From: Bacteroidota bacterium | GTDB taxonomy: Bacteria; Bacteroidota; Bacteroidia; Chitinophagales; Chitinophagaceae | DNA length: 64,000 bases | Assembly (NCBI GenBank): GCA_030706735.1 | Contig: JAUZNZ010000003.1 | Location: forward strand, 150,651-214,650 | Direction of reading: 5' to 3' | Shown: piece by piece, positions 16,762-24,869 of the stretch | Numbering within the stretch: the stretch's first letter is position 1 | Layout of the letters: every line of letters begins with the position of its first letter | Position numbers and translations under genes: made by a program | Notes under the pieces: generated by a model | Told to the model about the DNA's origin: nothing | Seen by the model: the letters and a program-made list of their open reading frames with translations, nothing else | Database searches by the model: none

Positions 16762-17607
16762 ATGCGTAGACCTTTATCGAGCAACCTGCTCCTGAGCCTA
16801 TTTCTGGTCTCCCTGTTTTCTTGCCGCGCCCTTAACTTTTATGGCGACGCGGACAAGCCAATCTATAATGCCGATTACGAAAAAGTACCGAACGCGGAGC
16901 CGTCTGACTCGCTGAATGTGGTAACATTCAACATCAAAAAAGCCATTAAAATAGAATTGGCGATTTCCGAAATGAAAGAGCTGGAAAAGAAAACGCCCGT
17001 CGACATTTATTTGTTACAGGAAATGAATGAACAAGGCGTAGACTCTATTGCAAAGGGCCTGGGCTTGAATTCCTTGTACATCCCCATTGCGTATGACAGG
17101 TCGGATAAGAAAGATATAGGCAACGCGATCCTGACGAAAGGTACCATAGTGCATCCCGAAAAATTGATCTTGCCTCATGCCAAATGGCAGAACCAGCAAA
17201 GGCGGAGCATTACGATTGGTGAAGTAGATATCCATCAGAAGAAAATTCTGGTGTTCAGCGTGCACACGGAGACCGTGGCAATGAGCCGGAAAATGCGGGC
17301 GGACCAGGTTGATTCCGTTATTCACTACGGTCAGCAGGAGTCAACACATTATAAATATGTATTGATAGGAGGGGACTTCAATACCGCCTTTCCGAAATAC
17401 GCCCGCTCGGTCGTGAGCAAGTTCAACAGCAGTGGATTTGATTGTCAGACATCGAAGGTGGGCAGCACCGCGAAGGCCATGATGGGATTGGTGTCGCCTG
17501 TAAACGATTATTTATTTTCAAAGGGATTTGCATTTATGAATGCCTACGCGATACGCGATTCAAAATCAAGCGACCATTACCCCGTATTTGCCACATTGCG
17601 ATTTTGA
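16762..17607 (+). CDS. Endonuclease/exonuclease/phosphatase-family lipoprotein
   Basis: A 281-residue protein with lipobox LFSC at the end of a hydrophobic signal, so outside the cytoplasm. Start ATG 16762 rather than the TTG at 16747. The EEP metal-hydrolase fold is shown by VVTFNIKK, LLQEMNE (metal-binding Glu), HTET, GGDFNTAF (Asp/Asn) and SSDHYPVFA (Asp-His pair), so the active site looks complete. Members cleave phosphoesters in nucleic acids, phosphoinositides or sphingomyelin; the substrate here is unknown. A palindrome follows the stop by 3 bases. Confidence 0.85.
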   Translation: MRRPLSSNLLLSLFLVSLFSCRALNFYGDADKPIYNADYEKVPNAEPSDSLNVVTFNIKKAIKIELAISEMKELEKKTPVDIYLLQEMNEQGVDSIAKGLGLNSLYIPIAYDRSDKKDIGNAILTKGTIVHPEKLILPHAKWQNQQRRSITIGEVDIHQKKILVFSVHTETVAMSRKMRADQVDSVIHYGQQESTHYKYVLIGGDFNTAFPKYARSVVSKFNSSGFDCQTSKVGSTAKAMMGLVSPVNDYLFSKGFAFMNAYAIRDSKSSDHYPVFATLRF

Positions 17608-17610
17608 AGA

Positions 17611-17643
17611 TCAAACCATAATGGTTTGATTTCATTAGTTTTG
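17611..17643 (+). promoter_or_regulatory. Perfect 19-base palindrome and -7 box before the AraC gene
   Basis: TCAAACCAT-A-ATGGTTTGA (17611-17629) is a perfect palindrome, followed by TAGTTTTG (17636-17643), a perfect -7 box that ends 4 bases before the ATG at 17648. As RNA, the palindrome plus the U-rich tail could also be the terminator of the preceding EEP gene. Either or both roles are possible. Confidence 0.5.
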
Positions 17644-17647
17644 TAGG

Positions 17648-18529
17648 ATGACCGTCAAAGTAGCATCTGAAATTCCAGGATTAGATATTGAAGACCTGAA
17701 ACTGCAAGGTTTTAAAGTCCACGAACTGCCTGCATCGGTAGAAATCCCGGTTTCCCGCGGCAGGCGTGATTTTTATAAAATGGGCCTGGTAACCGGCAAG
17801 ATGACCGTTTATTATGCCGATAAGATTTTGGAAATAAATGATACCGTTCTCTTTTTCGTCAATCCCAGTGTTCCTCATTCTGTCGTTCGTCGTTCTAAAA
17901 AGAGAACCGGGTATGCCTGTCTTTTTACTGAACCTTTTATCACGGGCAGGGGACGAACCGGGATATTAAAACACTCCCCGTTATTCCAGAGTGGCGACGC
18001 ACCCGTAATTCCACTCAACAGCGAGCAGGCCTCGTTTATGTCGGGCATTTTTCAAAAGATGTTGGCTGTATACCGCGGTGATTATCATTATAAGAGCGAA
18101 CTGATCAGGAATTGCATAGAACTGATCATTCACGAAGCGCTAAGGATACAGCCATCGCAAAACGTGTCGCCTTTCAAAAATGCAGCCACCAGGATCACCC
18201 ATTTATTTATGGATCTGCTGGAGAGGCAATTCCCCGTAGATCGTATGGGCGAACCCCTGGGGCTACGAACCGCGCAGGACTTTGCGGTCGGCCTTTCTGT
18301 TCATGTAAACTACCTTAACCGGTCCGTAAAGGCAGTTACCGGCAAGCCTACATCCGTGCACATCGCAGAGCGCATAACCGCCGAAGCAAAAGCCCTTTTG
18401 CATCACACAGACTGGAGCGTGGCAGACATTGCCTATGCCCTCGGCTTCGAATATCCCACCTACTTCAACAACTATTTCAAGCGTGTGACCGGTACTACCC
18501 CAAAAGCACTTAGAAAAGAAAAGGTTTGA
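17648..18529 (+). CDS. AraC-family transcriptional regulator
   Basis: A 293-residue regulator. The N-terminal part (about 20-180) is a cupin-like sensing domain (MGLVTGKMTVYYADKILEI, NPSVPHSVVRR); the C-terminal AraC helix-turn-helix pair (about 190-290) has LSVHVNYLNRSVKAVTGKP and DIAYALGFEYPTYFNNYFK. The ligand is unknown. The -7 box ends only 4 bases before the start codon, so the transcript may have no leader. The next gene downstream, an epimerase-like enzyme 85 bases on, is a possible target. Confidence 0.92.
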   Translation: MTVKVASEIPGLDIEDLKLQGFKVHELPASVEIPVSRGRRDFYKMGLVTGKMTVYYADKILEINDTVLFFVNPSVPHSVVRRSKKRTGYACLFTEPFITGRGRTGILKHSPLFQSGDAPVIPLNSEQASFMSGIFQKMLAVYRGDYHYKSELIRNCIELIIHEALRIQPSQNVSPFKNAATRITHLFMDLLERQFPVDRMGEPLGLRTAQDFAVGLSVHVNYLNRSVKAVTGKPTSVHIAERITAEAKALLHHTDWSVADIAYALGFEYPTYFNNYFKRVTGTTPKALRKEKV

Positions 18530-18614
18530 AAATCATACTTATTAGTTTGATTATCGTTAGCAGCTTGCACCGGCTTAATCGAGCTTTGCATCATACATAT
18601 TAAATAATAACAGC

Positions 18615-19475
18615 TTGAAGATCTTAGTCACAGGAGCTACAGGAAAGATTGGTAGCAGATATGTTCCACGCATTTTAGCAAAGGGCTATGACGTTCGTAT
18701 CCTTGTCCGTGATGCTGCGAAAGCATCGGCATTGGTTCAACTCGGCGCCGGGGTAGTTGTCGGGGATTTATATGGCAAGGATTCTTTGCCGCCTGCAGTA
18801 GAAGGCATAGATGTGGTGATACACCTGGCTGCATTGTTCCGGACCTTTACTGATAATGAAGGTATCATAAAAACAAATCATGCAGGAACTGTAGCGCTCG
18901 CAAATGCATCCATTGCAGCAGGTGTAAAAAGATTTATTTTCGTGAGCACCGGCAATGTATATGGATCAGGGTACCGGCGCCCTTCGAAGGAAGATGATCT
19001 GGTTAATATTAATGACCCCAGACCATATTCATCCAGCAAGATTGCGGCGGAGCAAGAACTGATTTCACTTTATAAAAGCATAGGCTTTGATGTACGCATA
19101 CTACGTTCAGGTTTTGTGTATGGGGATAGAGATCCTCATATAGAAGAGATAATACCTTTTCTGAAGAAAATGAAACGTCACTCCGGGTCGAGAATGCACA
19201 TGGTTCATCATCTGGATGTTGCCCAGGCTTTGAATTTACTGCTTCATACCGATGGCTTAAATGGAGAGATATTCAATGTCGCAGATGATTCGCCTATTAG
19301 TTTGTATGAACTTGCTGATCTTTTTGGTCTGGTAACTGATACATTTGATCCGGCCGAAGGAGCGCTGATTAATCCATTCGAAGGTATAATGGACATTTCA
19401 AAACTTAGGAAGAAGACTGGCTTCAGGCCACTTGTGCCAAGTTATTATCTGGCGCGTGAATTGGACATTTTATAA
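18615..19475 (+). CDS. NAD(P)-dependent epimerase/dehydratase (extended SDR)
   Basis: A 286-residue enzyme starting at TTG (18615). That start is needed because the dinucleotide-binding motif [13 protein letters not shown] begins there and no upstream ATG exists. It has the catalytic pattern FVSTGNVYG and YSSSKIAAE (Tyr and Lys present), and [19 protein letters not shown] in the C-terminal part. It probably acts on a nucleotide sugar or other small carbonyl compound. The sequence is visibly more AT-rich than the flanking core genes, hinting at different ancestry. Confidence 0.88.
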   Translation: MKILVTGATGKIGSRYVPRILAKGYDVRILVRDAAKASALVQLGAGVVVGDLYGKDSLPPAVEGIDVVIHLAALFRTFTDNEGIIKTNHAGTVALANASIAAGVKRFIFVSTGNVYGSGYRRPSKEDDLVNINDPRPYSSSKIAAEQELISLYKSIGFDVRILRSGFVYGDRDPHIEEIIPFLKKMKRHSGSRMHMVHHLDVAQALNLLLHTDGLNGEIFNVADDSPISLYELADLFGLVTDTFDPAEGALINPFEGIMDISKLRKKTGFRPLVPSYYLARELDIL

Positions 19476-19501
19476 TAAAATATCTACCTGGGGATTCTCA
19501 T

Positions 19502-20128
19502 TCAGAATAATCTTTCATTCGGTGGCTTGACGCCCACCAGGCGGATATAGATCGTGGTTTGACCGCGGTGGTGGGTCTGGTGCTCGAATGCCTTGAGCAG
19601 CCACGCATAGCGGGTGTCCGTGATATTGCGCATACCGGTAGCCTCGCCATATTTGCTTGGATCCAGTCTCTTTATATACTGAAGGGCAATATCGTAGCTT
19701 TTACTTACATAGTAGACGACGGAATCTTTGTTCTGCGCGGTAGGACTGTTTTCGACGTAGCCGTTGGGCCAATCGATATTTTCGCCGTCATGCCACTTGA
19801 ACTTTTGGCCGGGTACCCAATCTATCCTTTTACCCGTGGCAACCATGTTTAAAAAGACATTGTCCCAGGCGAGGTGCAGCATCTGCTCGGCGAAGCTGCG
19901 GATACTGTCGACCGCCCTGAAGGAATATTTGTCGGCGGGCATAGCGTTGAGATAGTCCAGTGTATAGGCTTTGGCCCGTTGCCAATCCTTTATGAATTGT
20001 GACTTGATCTGATCACCTGTGATAGGCTGGGCGGATGCACTATAGGTCAAACTGGTGAAGGTGACGAGGGCGAAATAAGCGGGTAATTTCTTTATAAAAG
20101 GGTGACTCATTGCAGGAATGTTTGACAT
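19502..20128 (-). CDS. Exported DinB-family protein
   Basis: A 208-residue protein with a signal peptide (HPFIKKLPAYFALVTFTSLT, cleavage near SASA). An internal ATG at 20110 gives a more typical signal start. The mature part is a DinB four-helix bundle with metal-ligand histidines in MLHLAWDN and EHQTHHRGQ. DinB proteins are often thiol transferases or stress proteins; an exported version is not rare in Bacteroidota but its role is unknown. It is single and converges with the epimerase gene. Confidence 0.82.
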   Translation of the reverse strand: MSNIPAMSHPFIKKLPAYFALVTFTSLTYSASAQPITGDQIKSQFIKDWQRAKAYTLDYLNAMPADKYSFRAVDSIRSFAEQMLHLAWDNVFLNMVATGKRIDWVPGQKFKWHDGENIDWPNGYVENSPTAQNKDSVVYYVSKSYDIALQYIKRLDPSKYGEATGMRNITDTRYAWLLKAFEHQTHHRGQTTIYIRLVGVKPPNERLF

Positions 20129-20231
20129 GAATTTACCCTAATTTCCTATAGAGGCCAAAACCGAGCCACCGGTTCAGAGCGGCGCCACGGAGGCCTGGTA
20201 AAGGGCCTTGCAGATCGATAAGGGAAATAAT

Positions 20232-20272
20232 ATAGACAGACTTGTCTGTATGAATATTTTTACTTATTTTTG
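20232..20272 (+). promoter_or_regulatory. TetR operator 1 and promoter of the tetR gene
   Basis: ATAGACAGA-CTTG-TCTGTA (20232-20250) contains the inverted arms ACAGA/TCTGT. TTG inside it (20242-20244) and TATTTTTG (20265-20272) form -33/-7 boxes separated by 23 bases. Bound repressor would cover the -33 element. The start of transcription, about 20278, also rules out the GTG at 20272 as a start codon. Confidence 0.75.
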
Positions 20273-20289
20273 TGTTCAATAAACGACAG

Positions 20290-20820
20290 ATGAGTCCCAG
20301 AGACAGAATAATGGAAACTGCATCCAGGCTGTTTTATACCCAGGGATATAACAATACGGGTATCAACCAGCTGATTAAGGAGGCTAAGGTCGCTAAGGCA
20401 AGCTTTTACGAATATTTCCCATCAAAGGAGGATCTTTTGGTCGAATATTTAAAGGCAGCGGCAGAACAAACAAATAGGTTGTTAAAGACCGCTGTCGAAA
20501 AAGCGGCTACTCCCAGGGAAAAGGTGCTTGCGGTATTTGATCACCTGATGCAGCGATCCAGGCAGACACAATATAACGGCTGCAATTTTCTCAACATTCT
20601 TGCAGAGATCCCGCTGAACAATAAGGAAGTCAAGACCCTGGTCCGGTCCCAAAAAGATCATATCCGGAGCTTGTTCAGCCAAATACTTGGCCGGGGTAAA
20701 AAGGACCGGCTTGCGGATGAATTGTATCTGCTCTTCGATGCCGCCCTCTCCACGAGCAAAGTATACGAAGATAGTTGGCCAATCGAAGCATCAAAGCGAT
20801 TGGCTGCACAACTGATGTAA
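20290..20820 (+). CDS. TetR/AcrR-family transcriptional repressor
   Basis: A 176-residue repressor. The ATG at 20290 begins MSPRDRIMETASRLFYTQGY; the in-frame GTG at 20272 lies inside the -7 box. The HTH (about 20-45) reads GINQLIKEAKVAKASFYEYF with PSKEDLL. The C-terminal ligand domain is of the TetR_C type (YNGCNFLNILAEIP). Matching operators lie before its own promoter and before the alpha/beta hydrolase gene, so it likely represses both and responds to a ligand related to the hydrolase substrate. Confidence 0.92.
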   Translation: MSPRDRIMETASRLFYTQGYNNTGINQLIKEAKVAKASFYEYFPSKEDLLVEYLKAAAEQTNRLLKTAVEKAATPREKVLAVFDHLMQRSRQTQYNGCNFLNILAEIPLNNKEVKTLVRSQKDHIRSLFSQILGRGKKDRLADELYLLFDAALSTSKVYEDSWPIEASKRLAAQLM

Positions 20821-20837
20821 TTTTTTTTTAACCTGAC

Positions 20838-20856
20838 ATAGACAGAACGGTCTGTA
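20838..20856 (+). promoter_or_regulatory. TetR operator 2, ahead of the alpha/beta hydrolase gene
   Basis: ATAGACAGA-ACGG-TCTGTA matches operator 1 at all 15 positions outside the four-base spacer. It lies 17 bases before the hydrolase ATG. Confidence 0.75.
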
Positions 20857-20873
20857 CAATTAAATTAAGAGAT

Positions 20874-21803
20874 ATGAAAAAGACAACACTATCCCTGTTT
20901 TTCCTGATCGCTGTACTTTACTCAGCCGGCGTTGTAGCGCAAACGGACGTAAGACCCCCCACCCAATACCGGACGGTGAAGGTGGATGGATTGGATATCT
21001 TCTACCGGGAGGCAGGCGACAAGGACAAACCCTTGATCGTCCTATTGCATGGATTTCCTTCCTCATCCCAGATGTATCGGGATCTGATGTCTGATTTGGC
21101 TAATGACTTTCACCTGATTGCGCCAGATTATCCCGGGTTCGGCAATAGTAGTGCTCCCTCAGTTCAGGATTTTGATTACACGTTCGATCATCTGGCCACC
21201 ATCGTAGCGCATTTTATCGAGGCACTGGGGCTGACGAAATATAGCTTATATATGCAGGATTATGGCGGACCGATCGGGTTCCGGATCGCTACGCAAAGGC
21301 CGCAGGCTATTCAGGCCCTGATCGTTCAAAATGCAAACGCGTATATGGAGGGGATTGGCGAAGCCATCGGGCCCTTGTTGAATTACTCGAAAAATCCGAA
21401 CCCGCAAACGGAATCGGCGGCGAGGAGTATTTTGACGCTTGAATCCACCAAATGGCAATACCTCGACGGGGCGGAAGAACCTGCCAGGATCGATCCCGAC
21501 AGTTATGCAATAGATCAATTCTACCTTGATAGGAAAGGAAACGACGCAATTCAATTGTCCCTGTTTAGAGATTATAAGAACAATTTGACGTTGTATGATA
21601 AGTGGCATAGCTATCTTAGGAAGTACCAGCCTCCCGTCCTTATTATATCCGGCAAAAATGACAAGATATTTGTTTCGGCAGGCGCGGCACCCTTTAAGAA
21701 GGATGTGCCCACTGCCCGGATCCAATTGCTGAACGGCGGTCATTTTGTTCTTGCAGAGAAGCACAGAGAGGCTGCACAACTTATCAGGGATTTCCTCCGC
21801 TAA
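20874..21803 (+). CDS. Exported alpha/beta hydrolase (haloalkane dehalogenase/epoxide hydrolase-like)
   Basis: A 309-residue hydrolase with signal peptide (MKKTTLSLFFLIAVLYSAGV, cleavage near VAQ). The oxyanion motif is LLHGFPSSS. The nucleophile elbow MQDYGGPIG has Asp rather than Ser, as in dehalogenases and epoxide hydrolases. The acid is in SGKNDKIF and the base His in GGHFVLAE, so the triad looks complete. It acts in the periplasm or outside. A TetR operator sits 17 bases upstream, so it is presumably induced by its substrate or a related toxic compound. The exact substrate cannot be told. Confidence 0.88.
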   Translation: MKKTTLSLFFLIAVLYSAGVVAQTDVRPPTQYRTVKVDGLDIFYREAGDKDKPLIVLLHGFPSSSQMYRDLMSDLANDFHLIAPDYPGFGNSSAPSVQDFDYTFDHLATIVAHFIEALGLTKYSLYMQDYGGPIGFRIATQRPQAIQALIVQNANAYMEGIGEAIGPLLNYSKNPNPQTESAARSILTLESTKWQYLDGAEEPARIDPDSYAIDQFYLDRKGNDAIQLSLFRDYKNNLTLYDKWHSYLRKYQPPVLIISGKNDKIFVSAGAAPFKKDVPTARIQLLNGGHFVLAEKHREAAQLIRDFLR

Positions 21804-21847
21804 CAGGCATTTTAATTTCGCTATTTAACACTTGCACTTTCTTGTCA

Positions 21848-21855
21848 TAACTTTG
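21848..21855 (+). promoter_or_regulatory. -7 box placed 4 bases before the AraC/GyrI gene start
   Basis: TAACTTTG fits TAnnTTTG; a TTG at 21832-21834 is 16 bases upstream. The box ends at 21855 and the GTG start is at 21860, so the transcript would start at or near the start codon. Confidence 0.5.
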
Positions 21856-21859
21856 CCTT

Positions 21860-22690
21860 GTGGAAGTCATTGACAACATATTGCATTACATACAGAGCCA
21901 TTTTGACCAGGATTTGCCCTTGGAAACGTTGGCGGAGCAGGCGCATTATTCTCCCTATCATTTTCACCGCCTGTTCAAGCAACAGGTCGGGGAAGCGCCC
22001 AAGCAGTATTTATTGCGACTGCGCCTCGAAAGAGCTCTCAAGGAACTGATCTTTTATCCCCAAAAATCCGTTTATGCTATTGCCGTAGACAGTGGTTTCA
22101 ACTCCCAATCAGCCTTTGCCAGGGCGTTTAAAAATAAGTACGGGATCCCTGCAGAACAATACCGGGAGCGAGCGGTGAAAACGATCCGGGAAAGAACGGA
22201 TACCATTACGCCGGATGTACAGCAGTTTCCAATCTCTGTGAGTCGTCTGGAGCGTTTTTATATTGCCAGTGAGTTAACCTTCCTGACGCAAGAAGAGGAG
22301 ATCATGCGAAAATTCAAGGAGCTGCATACATGGGCCTCTGTCCGGGAACTGACAGGCAAGGAACCCGAATTTTACGGGGTCTTCATCGATTCTCCGTTGT
22401 CGACTCCCTTGCCAAAATGCCGTTATCTGGCAGGGATCCGTATTCGCGAGTCGGTTTCCGGCAAAGGCTGCCAAACACTGGGCGGGTTCACCGTTGCGCA
22501 GATACCCGTAATGGGAAATTCTGAAGTATCGACAAGCTATGCCCTGTATGTGAAGCAACGCTGGATGAACGACAGCGGATATGAGATCATACAGGGCATT
22601 TCCGGGTTTGAACGCTTTGTACAGATGGACTATTCAAGATCGTATTCCCAACAGCATCGTACGATTTATATAGGGATTCAGCCCAAATAG
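21860..22690 (+). CDS. AraC-family regulator with C-terminal GyrI-like effector domain
   Basis: A 276-residue regulator using a GTG start; no better start exists before the first helix MEVIDNILHYIQSHFDQDL. The AraC HTH pair (about 1-105) shows LETLAEQAHYSPYHFHRLFK and DSGFNSQSAFARAFKNKYG. The C-terminal part (about 120-276) is GyrI/SOUL-like (VSRLERFYIASELTF, GFTVAQIPV, YSRSYSQQHRTIYIGIQ). These proteins bind small lipophilic compounds and often control detoxification genes. The probably short or absent leader is notable. Confidence 0.9.
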   Translation: MEVIDNILHYIQSHFDQDLPLETLAEQAHYSPYHFHRLFKQQVGEAPKQYLLRLRLERALKELIFYPQKSVYAIAVDSGFNSQSAFARAFKNKYGIPAEQYRERAVKTIRERTDTITPDVQQFPISVSRLERFYIASELTFLTQEEEIMRKFKELHTWASVRELTGKEPEFYGVFIDSPLSTPLPKCRYLAGIRIRESVSGKGCQTLGGFTVAQIPVMGNSEVSTSYALYVKQRWMNDSGYEIIQGISGFERFVQMDYSRSYSQQHRTIYIGIQPK

Positions 22691-22745
22691 CAAGAAATGC
22701 AAAATGATTCGCAAAATCTGGCAAATTACCCGCTGCCGGCATAGC

Positions 22746-22753
22746 TAGCTTTG
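22746..22753 (+). promoter_or_regulatory. -7 box ahead of the SDR gene
   Basis: TAGCTTTG fits TAnnTTTG and would give a leader of about 28 bases. No TTG at the usual -33 distance was found. Confidence 0.35.
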
Positions 22754-22787
22754 ACATGTTAATATCATTTCAAACGGAATTAAAAGC

Positions 22788-23498
22788 ATGTCAAAAATGA
22801 AGGTAGTTATTGCAGGCGGCACTTCGGGTATCGGACTGGCGACGGCAAAGATCCTTGCCAATAGTGGAGCGGAAATAATTATAACGGGACGCAATCCCCA
22901 AAAATTGGAGCAGGCCATGGCTTCACTACCGAAAGGGGTGCGGGGACAATGTGTAAATGCGGCCAACCTGGCGGAACAGAAAGCATTTCTGGCTGCCACA
23001 GGTCATATCGATCATCTGGTACTTTCGCTGGGTGGAAACAAAGGATTGGGCTTATTTAGGGATCTGGACTTGGTGCAGTTACGACAAGGATTTGAAGAAA
23101 AATTTTTCCTTCATCTGCAAATTCTGCAGGATGCACTACCTTATCTGTCGGAGCATGCCAGTGTCACCCTTATAACGGCAGTGAGCGGTCATGCACATTT
23201 TCCCGGCATCGCAGGCATCGGCGCCATTAACGGCGCGCTTGAGGTCACTGTCCCTATACTTGCCAAAGAATTGCAGCCGGTGCGGGTGAATGCCGTATCT
23301 CCCGGGGCAATTGATACGCCCTGGTGGAGTTTTGTGCCGGAAAGCACTCGTGGTGAAACCTTTCAACAATATGCGCAGATGACCCCCGTGCGCAGGATAG
23401 GGCAGCCTGAAGACATCGCCGGCATGGTTAAGGAAGTAATCTTCAACTCTTTTATTACCGGCCAGGTGATCACGGTGGATGGTGGGTTAGGATTATGA
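22788..23498 (+). CDS. Divergent short-chain dehydrogenase/reductase
   Basis: A 236-residue SDR. The nucleotide site IAGGTSGIGLATAKIL is intact, as are LSLGGN (in place of NNAG), VRVNAVSPGAIDTPWW and GQVITVDGGLG. The catalytic YxxxK is not: the aligned segment reads GIAGIGAINGALE, so both Tyr and Lys are replaced. SDRs of this kind are known in several lineages and may work differently or bind NAD(P) without the classical reaction. It is single and converges with the doxX-like gene. Confidence 0.85.
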   Translation: MSKMKVVIAGGTSGIGLATAKILANSGAEIIITGRNPQKLEQAMASLPKGVRGQCVNAANLAEQKAFLAATGHIDHLVLSLGGNKGLGLFRDLDLVQLRQGFEEKFFLHLQILQDALPYLSEHASVTLITAVSGHAHFPGIAGIGAINGALEVTVPILAKELQPVRVNAVSPGAIDTPWWSFVPESTRGETFQQYAQMTPVRRIGQPEDIAGMVKEVIFNSFITGQVITVDGGLGL

Positions 23499-23529
23499 CC
23501 CTGAGCCATCAGGCCTGAGCCGGCTTGGA

Positions 23530-23937
23530 CTAATGTGTGTTGGAAAGCACGCGTTGTTCCCCGGGCTGATGTACAATACGAAAAAGAGCGTATATAAGCA
23601 TGATGAAAATTAGCGCTATGCTGGCTTTCACATAGTCCGCGACGCTGTTGATTTGAAGGCCTGAAATGAACGCAAAAATGACATCGAAAGTGAAACCTGC
23701 AAAGACCCATTCTTTCAATCTGTTGAAATAGGGCAACCATAATGCGATGACTCCGATGATCTTTGCAAAGCCTAGCGTGGTTATAAAATAAGGAGGATAA
23801 CCCATGCTCAGTGTTTTGGGGTACGTTGCGGGGTTTTTCGTGACCTCGAGGAAGCCGCTGATTAAAAATAAGATCCCAATGATCCCAATGCCGAAATAAT
23901 ATAAATAATTGACTTTCTTGTTTGTCTTATTTTTCAT
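23530..23937 (-). CDS. DoxX-like small membrane protein
   Basis: A 135-residue protein with four predicted membrane helices (YFGIGIIGILFLISGFLEV, YFITTLGFAKIIGVIALWLP, FAGFTFDVIFAFISGLQ, ASIALIFIMLIYALF). The arrangement and the YPKTLSMGYPPYF loop match DoxX-like proteins. No role can be given from sequence. It lies 63 bases downstream of the Crp-type gene on the same strand and could be cotranscribed with it. Confidence 0.8.
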   Translation of the reverse strand: MKNKTNKKVNYLYYFGIGIIGILFLISGFLEVTKNPATYPKTLSMGYPPYFITTLGFAKIIGVIALWLPYFNRLKEWVFAGFTFDVIFAFISGLQINSVADYVKASIALIFIMLIYALFRIVHQPGEQRVLSNTH

Positions 23938-24000
23938 GACCTTTTTGCTGGCAAATTTCGCGAAAGGGATCGACTGATTTATTGATAAATGATAAAAACC

Positions 24001-24612
24001 TCATTGGGCCGCGTTTATTCTGCTTAGGGATTCCTGAGTTATTCCCAGGTAAGATGCCACCGTTTTATTTGGCAGCTGTCTGATGATGCGAGGGTTCTGT
24101 TGCAGGAGGTTTTTGTATCGTTCTGTTGCGTTCAGGGTAAGAAGGTTCTGCACCCGTTCCGTGTACATTATACATAGATTTTCCAAAACAGTGGCATAGC
24201 TATTTCTGAACCAGAGGCTCTTTTGACATAATTTTAAAAATGAGGCATGATCAATCACCAAAAGTTCACTTTCGGTAAGCGATTCAATATTCTCCGTGGC
24301 GGGCGTTTGTTTTAAAAAACTGGGTATGGACCAACAGAAGGACTTTTCCAGAGCAATACAGCGCGTAAATTCTTCGCCTTTGTCAGTAGTATAGTAAGTG
24401 TGCAGGCATCCTTTGACAACAAAGTATAGGCATCTGCATACCTGACCTTTTGCAAGCAACTGTTCTTTTTTGGCTGTCTTCTTTATGACAAAATGCTCCT
24501 TTAGCCATTCTATTTCGGAGTTGTCCGGCAATCCTCCGACATCCAGACTTTGTATCATCTTTTCGATATGGACATTTTCGGTATTTGTGTCAAATGATTG
24601 TTGCATGTGCAT
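24001..24612 (-). CDS. Crp/Fnr-family transcriptional regulator
   Basis: A 203-residue regulator. The start at 24612 (MHMQQSF) is preferred to a TTG at 24666 because a minus-strand -7 box lies between them. The cyclic-nucleotide-binding-like domain (about 20-145) contains LAKGQVCRCLYFVVKGCLHTY. The C-terminal region has LPNKTVASYLGITQESLSRI, a short Crp-type recognition helix; the protein ends directly after it, as is common in Bacteroidota Crp proteins. The true cAMP-binding Arg motif is not evident. The downstream doxX-like gene is the natural target. Confidence 0.88.
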   Translation of the reverse strand: MHMQQSFDTNTENVHIEKMIQSLDVGGLPDNSEIEWLKEHFVIKKTAKKEQLLAKGQVCRCLYFVVKGCLHTYYTTDKGEEFTRCIALEKSFCWSIPSFLKQTPATENIESLTESELLVIDHASFLKLCQKSLWFRNSYATVLENLCIMYTERVQNLLTLNATERYKNLLQQNPRIIRQLPNKTVASYLGITQESLSRINAAQ

Positions 24613-24621
24613 GGGTTGGTC

Positions 24622-24629
24622 CAAATGTA
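24622..24629 (-). promoter_or_regulatory. -7 box of the Crp-type gene
   Basis: On the minus strand 24629-24622 reads TACATTTG (TAnnTTTG). It ends 9 bases before the ATG at 24612, giving a leader of only a few bases. Confidence 0.45.
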
Positions 24630-24869
24630 ATGAGGCTGCTTCAACCAGAATTACCGGACTTTGCAATTTATGTTTCTCCTAAAAGCTCAAGACGATCAGC
24701 CAAAGATGAACGTCACCTTGGACGCGGTTTATCTTCAATTAGTTGGTTCGGACTGGGTAAACGAGGCACCGAATCTTCCACTGAATTATTTGGTGACGAA
24801 TGATGTCAAAAGTATCCAATTAGGCTGAGCCTAAGAGTGAAAGTTCTGCATATTGGGAACTCATTTCCG

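Noticed and set aside
20272..20289. GTG start for the TetR gene
   Set aside because: It falls at the last base of the -7 box, upstream of the likely transcription start.
24670..24828. 52-codon ORF (MFLLKAQDDQPK...) between the Crp and higA genes
   Set aside because: Readable on the plus strand with a protein-like mix, but no known family and no promoter; it overlaps the upstream side of the Crp gene. Possibly the remains of a lost gene, not supported enough to list.
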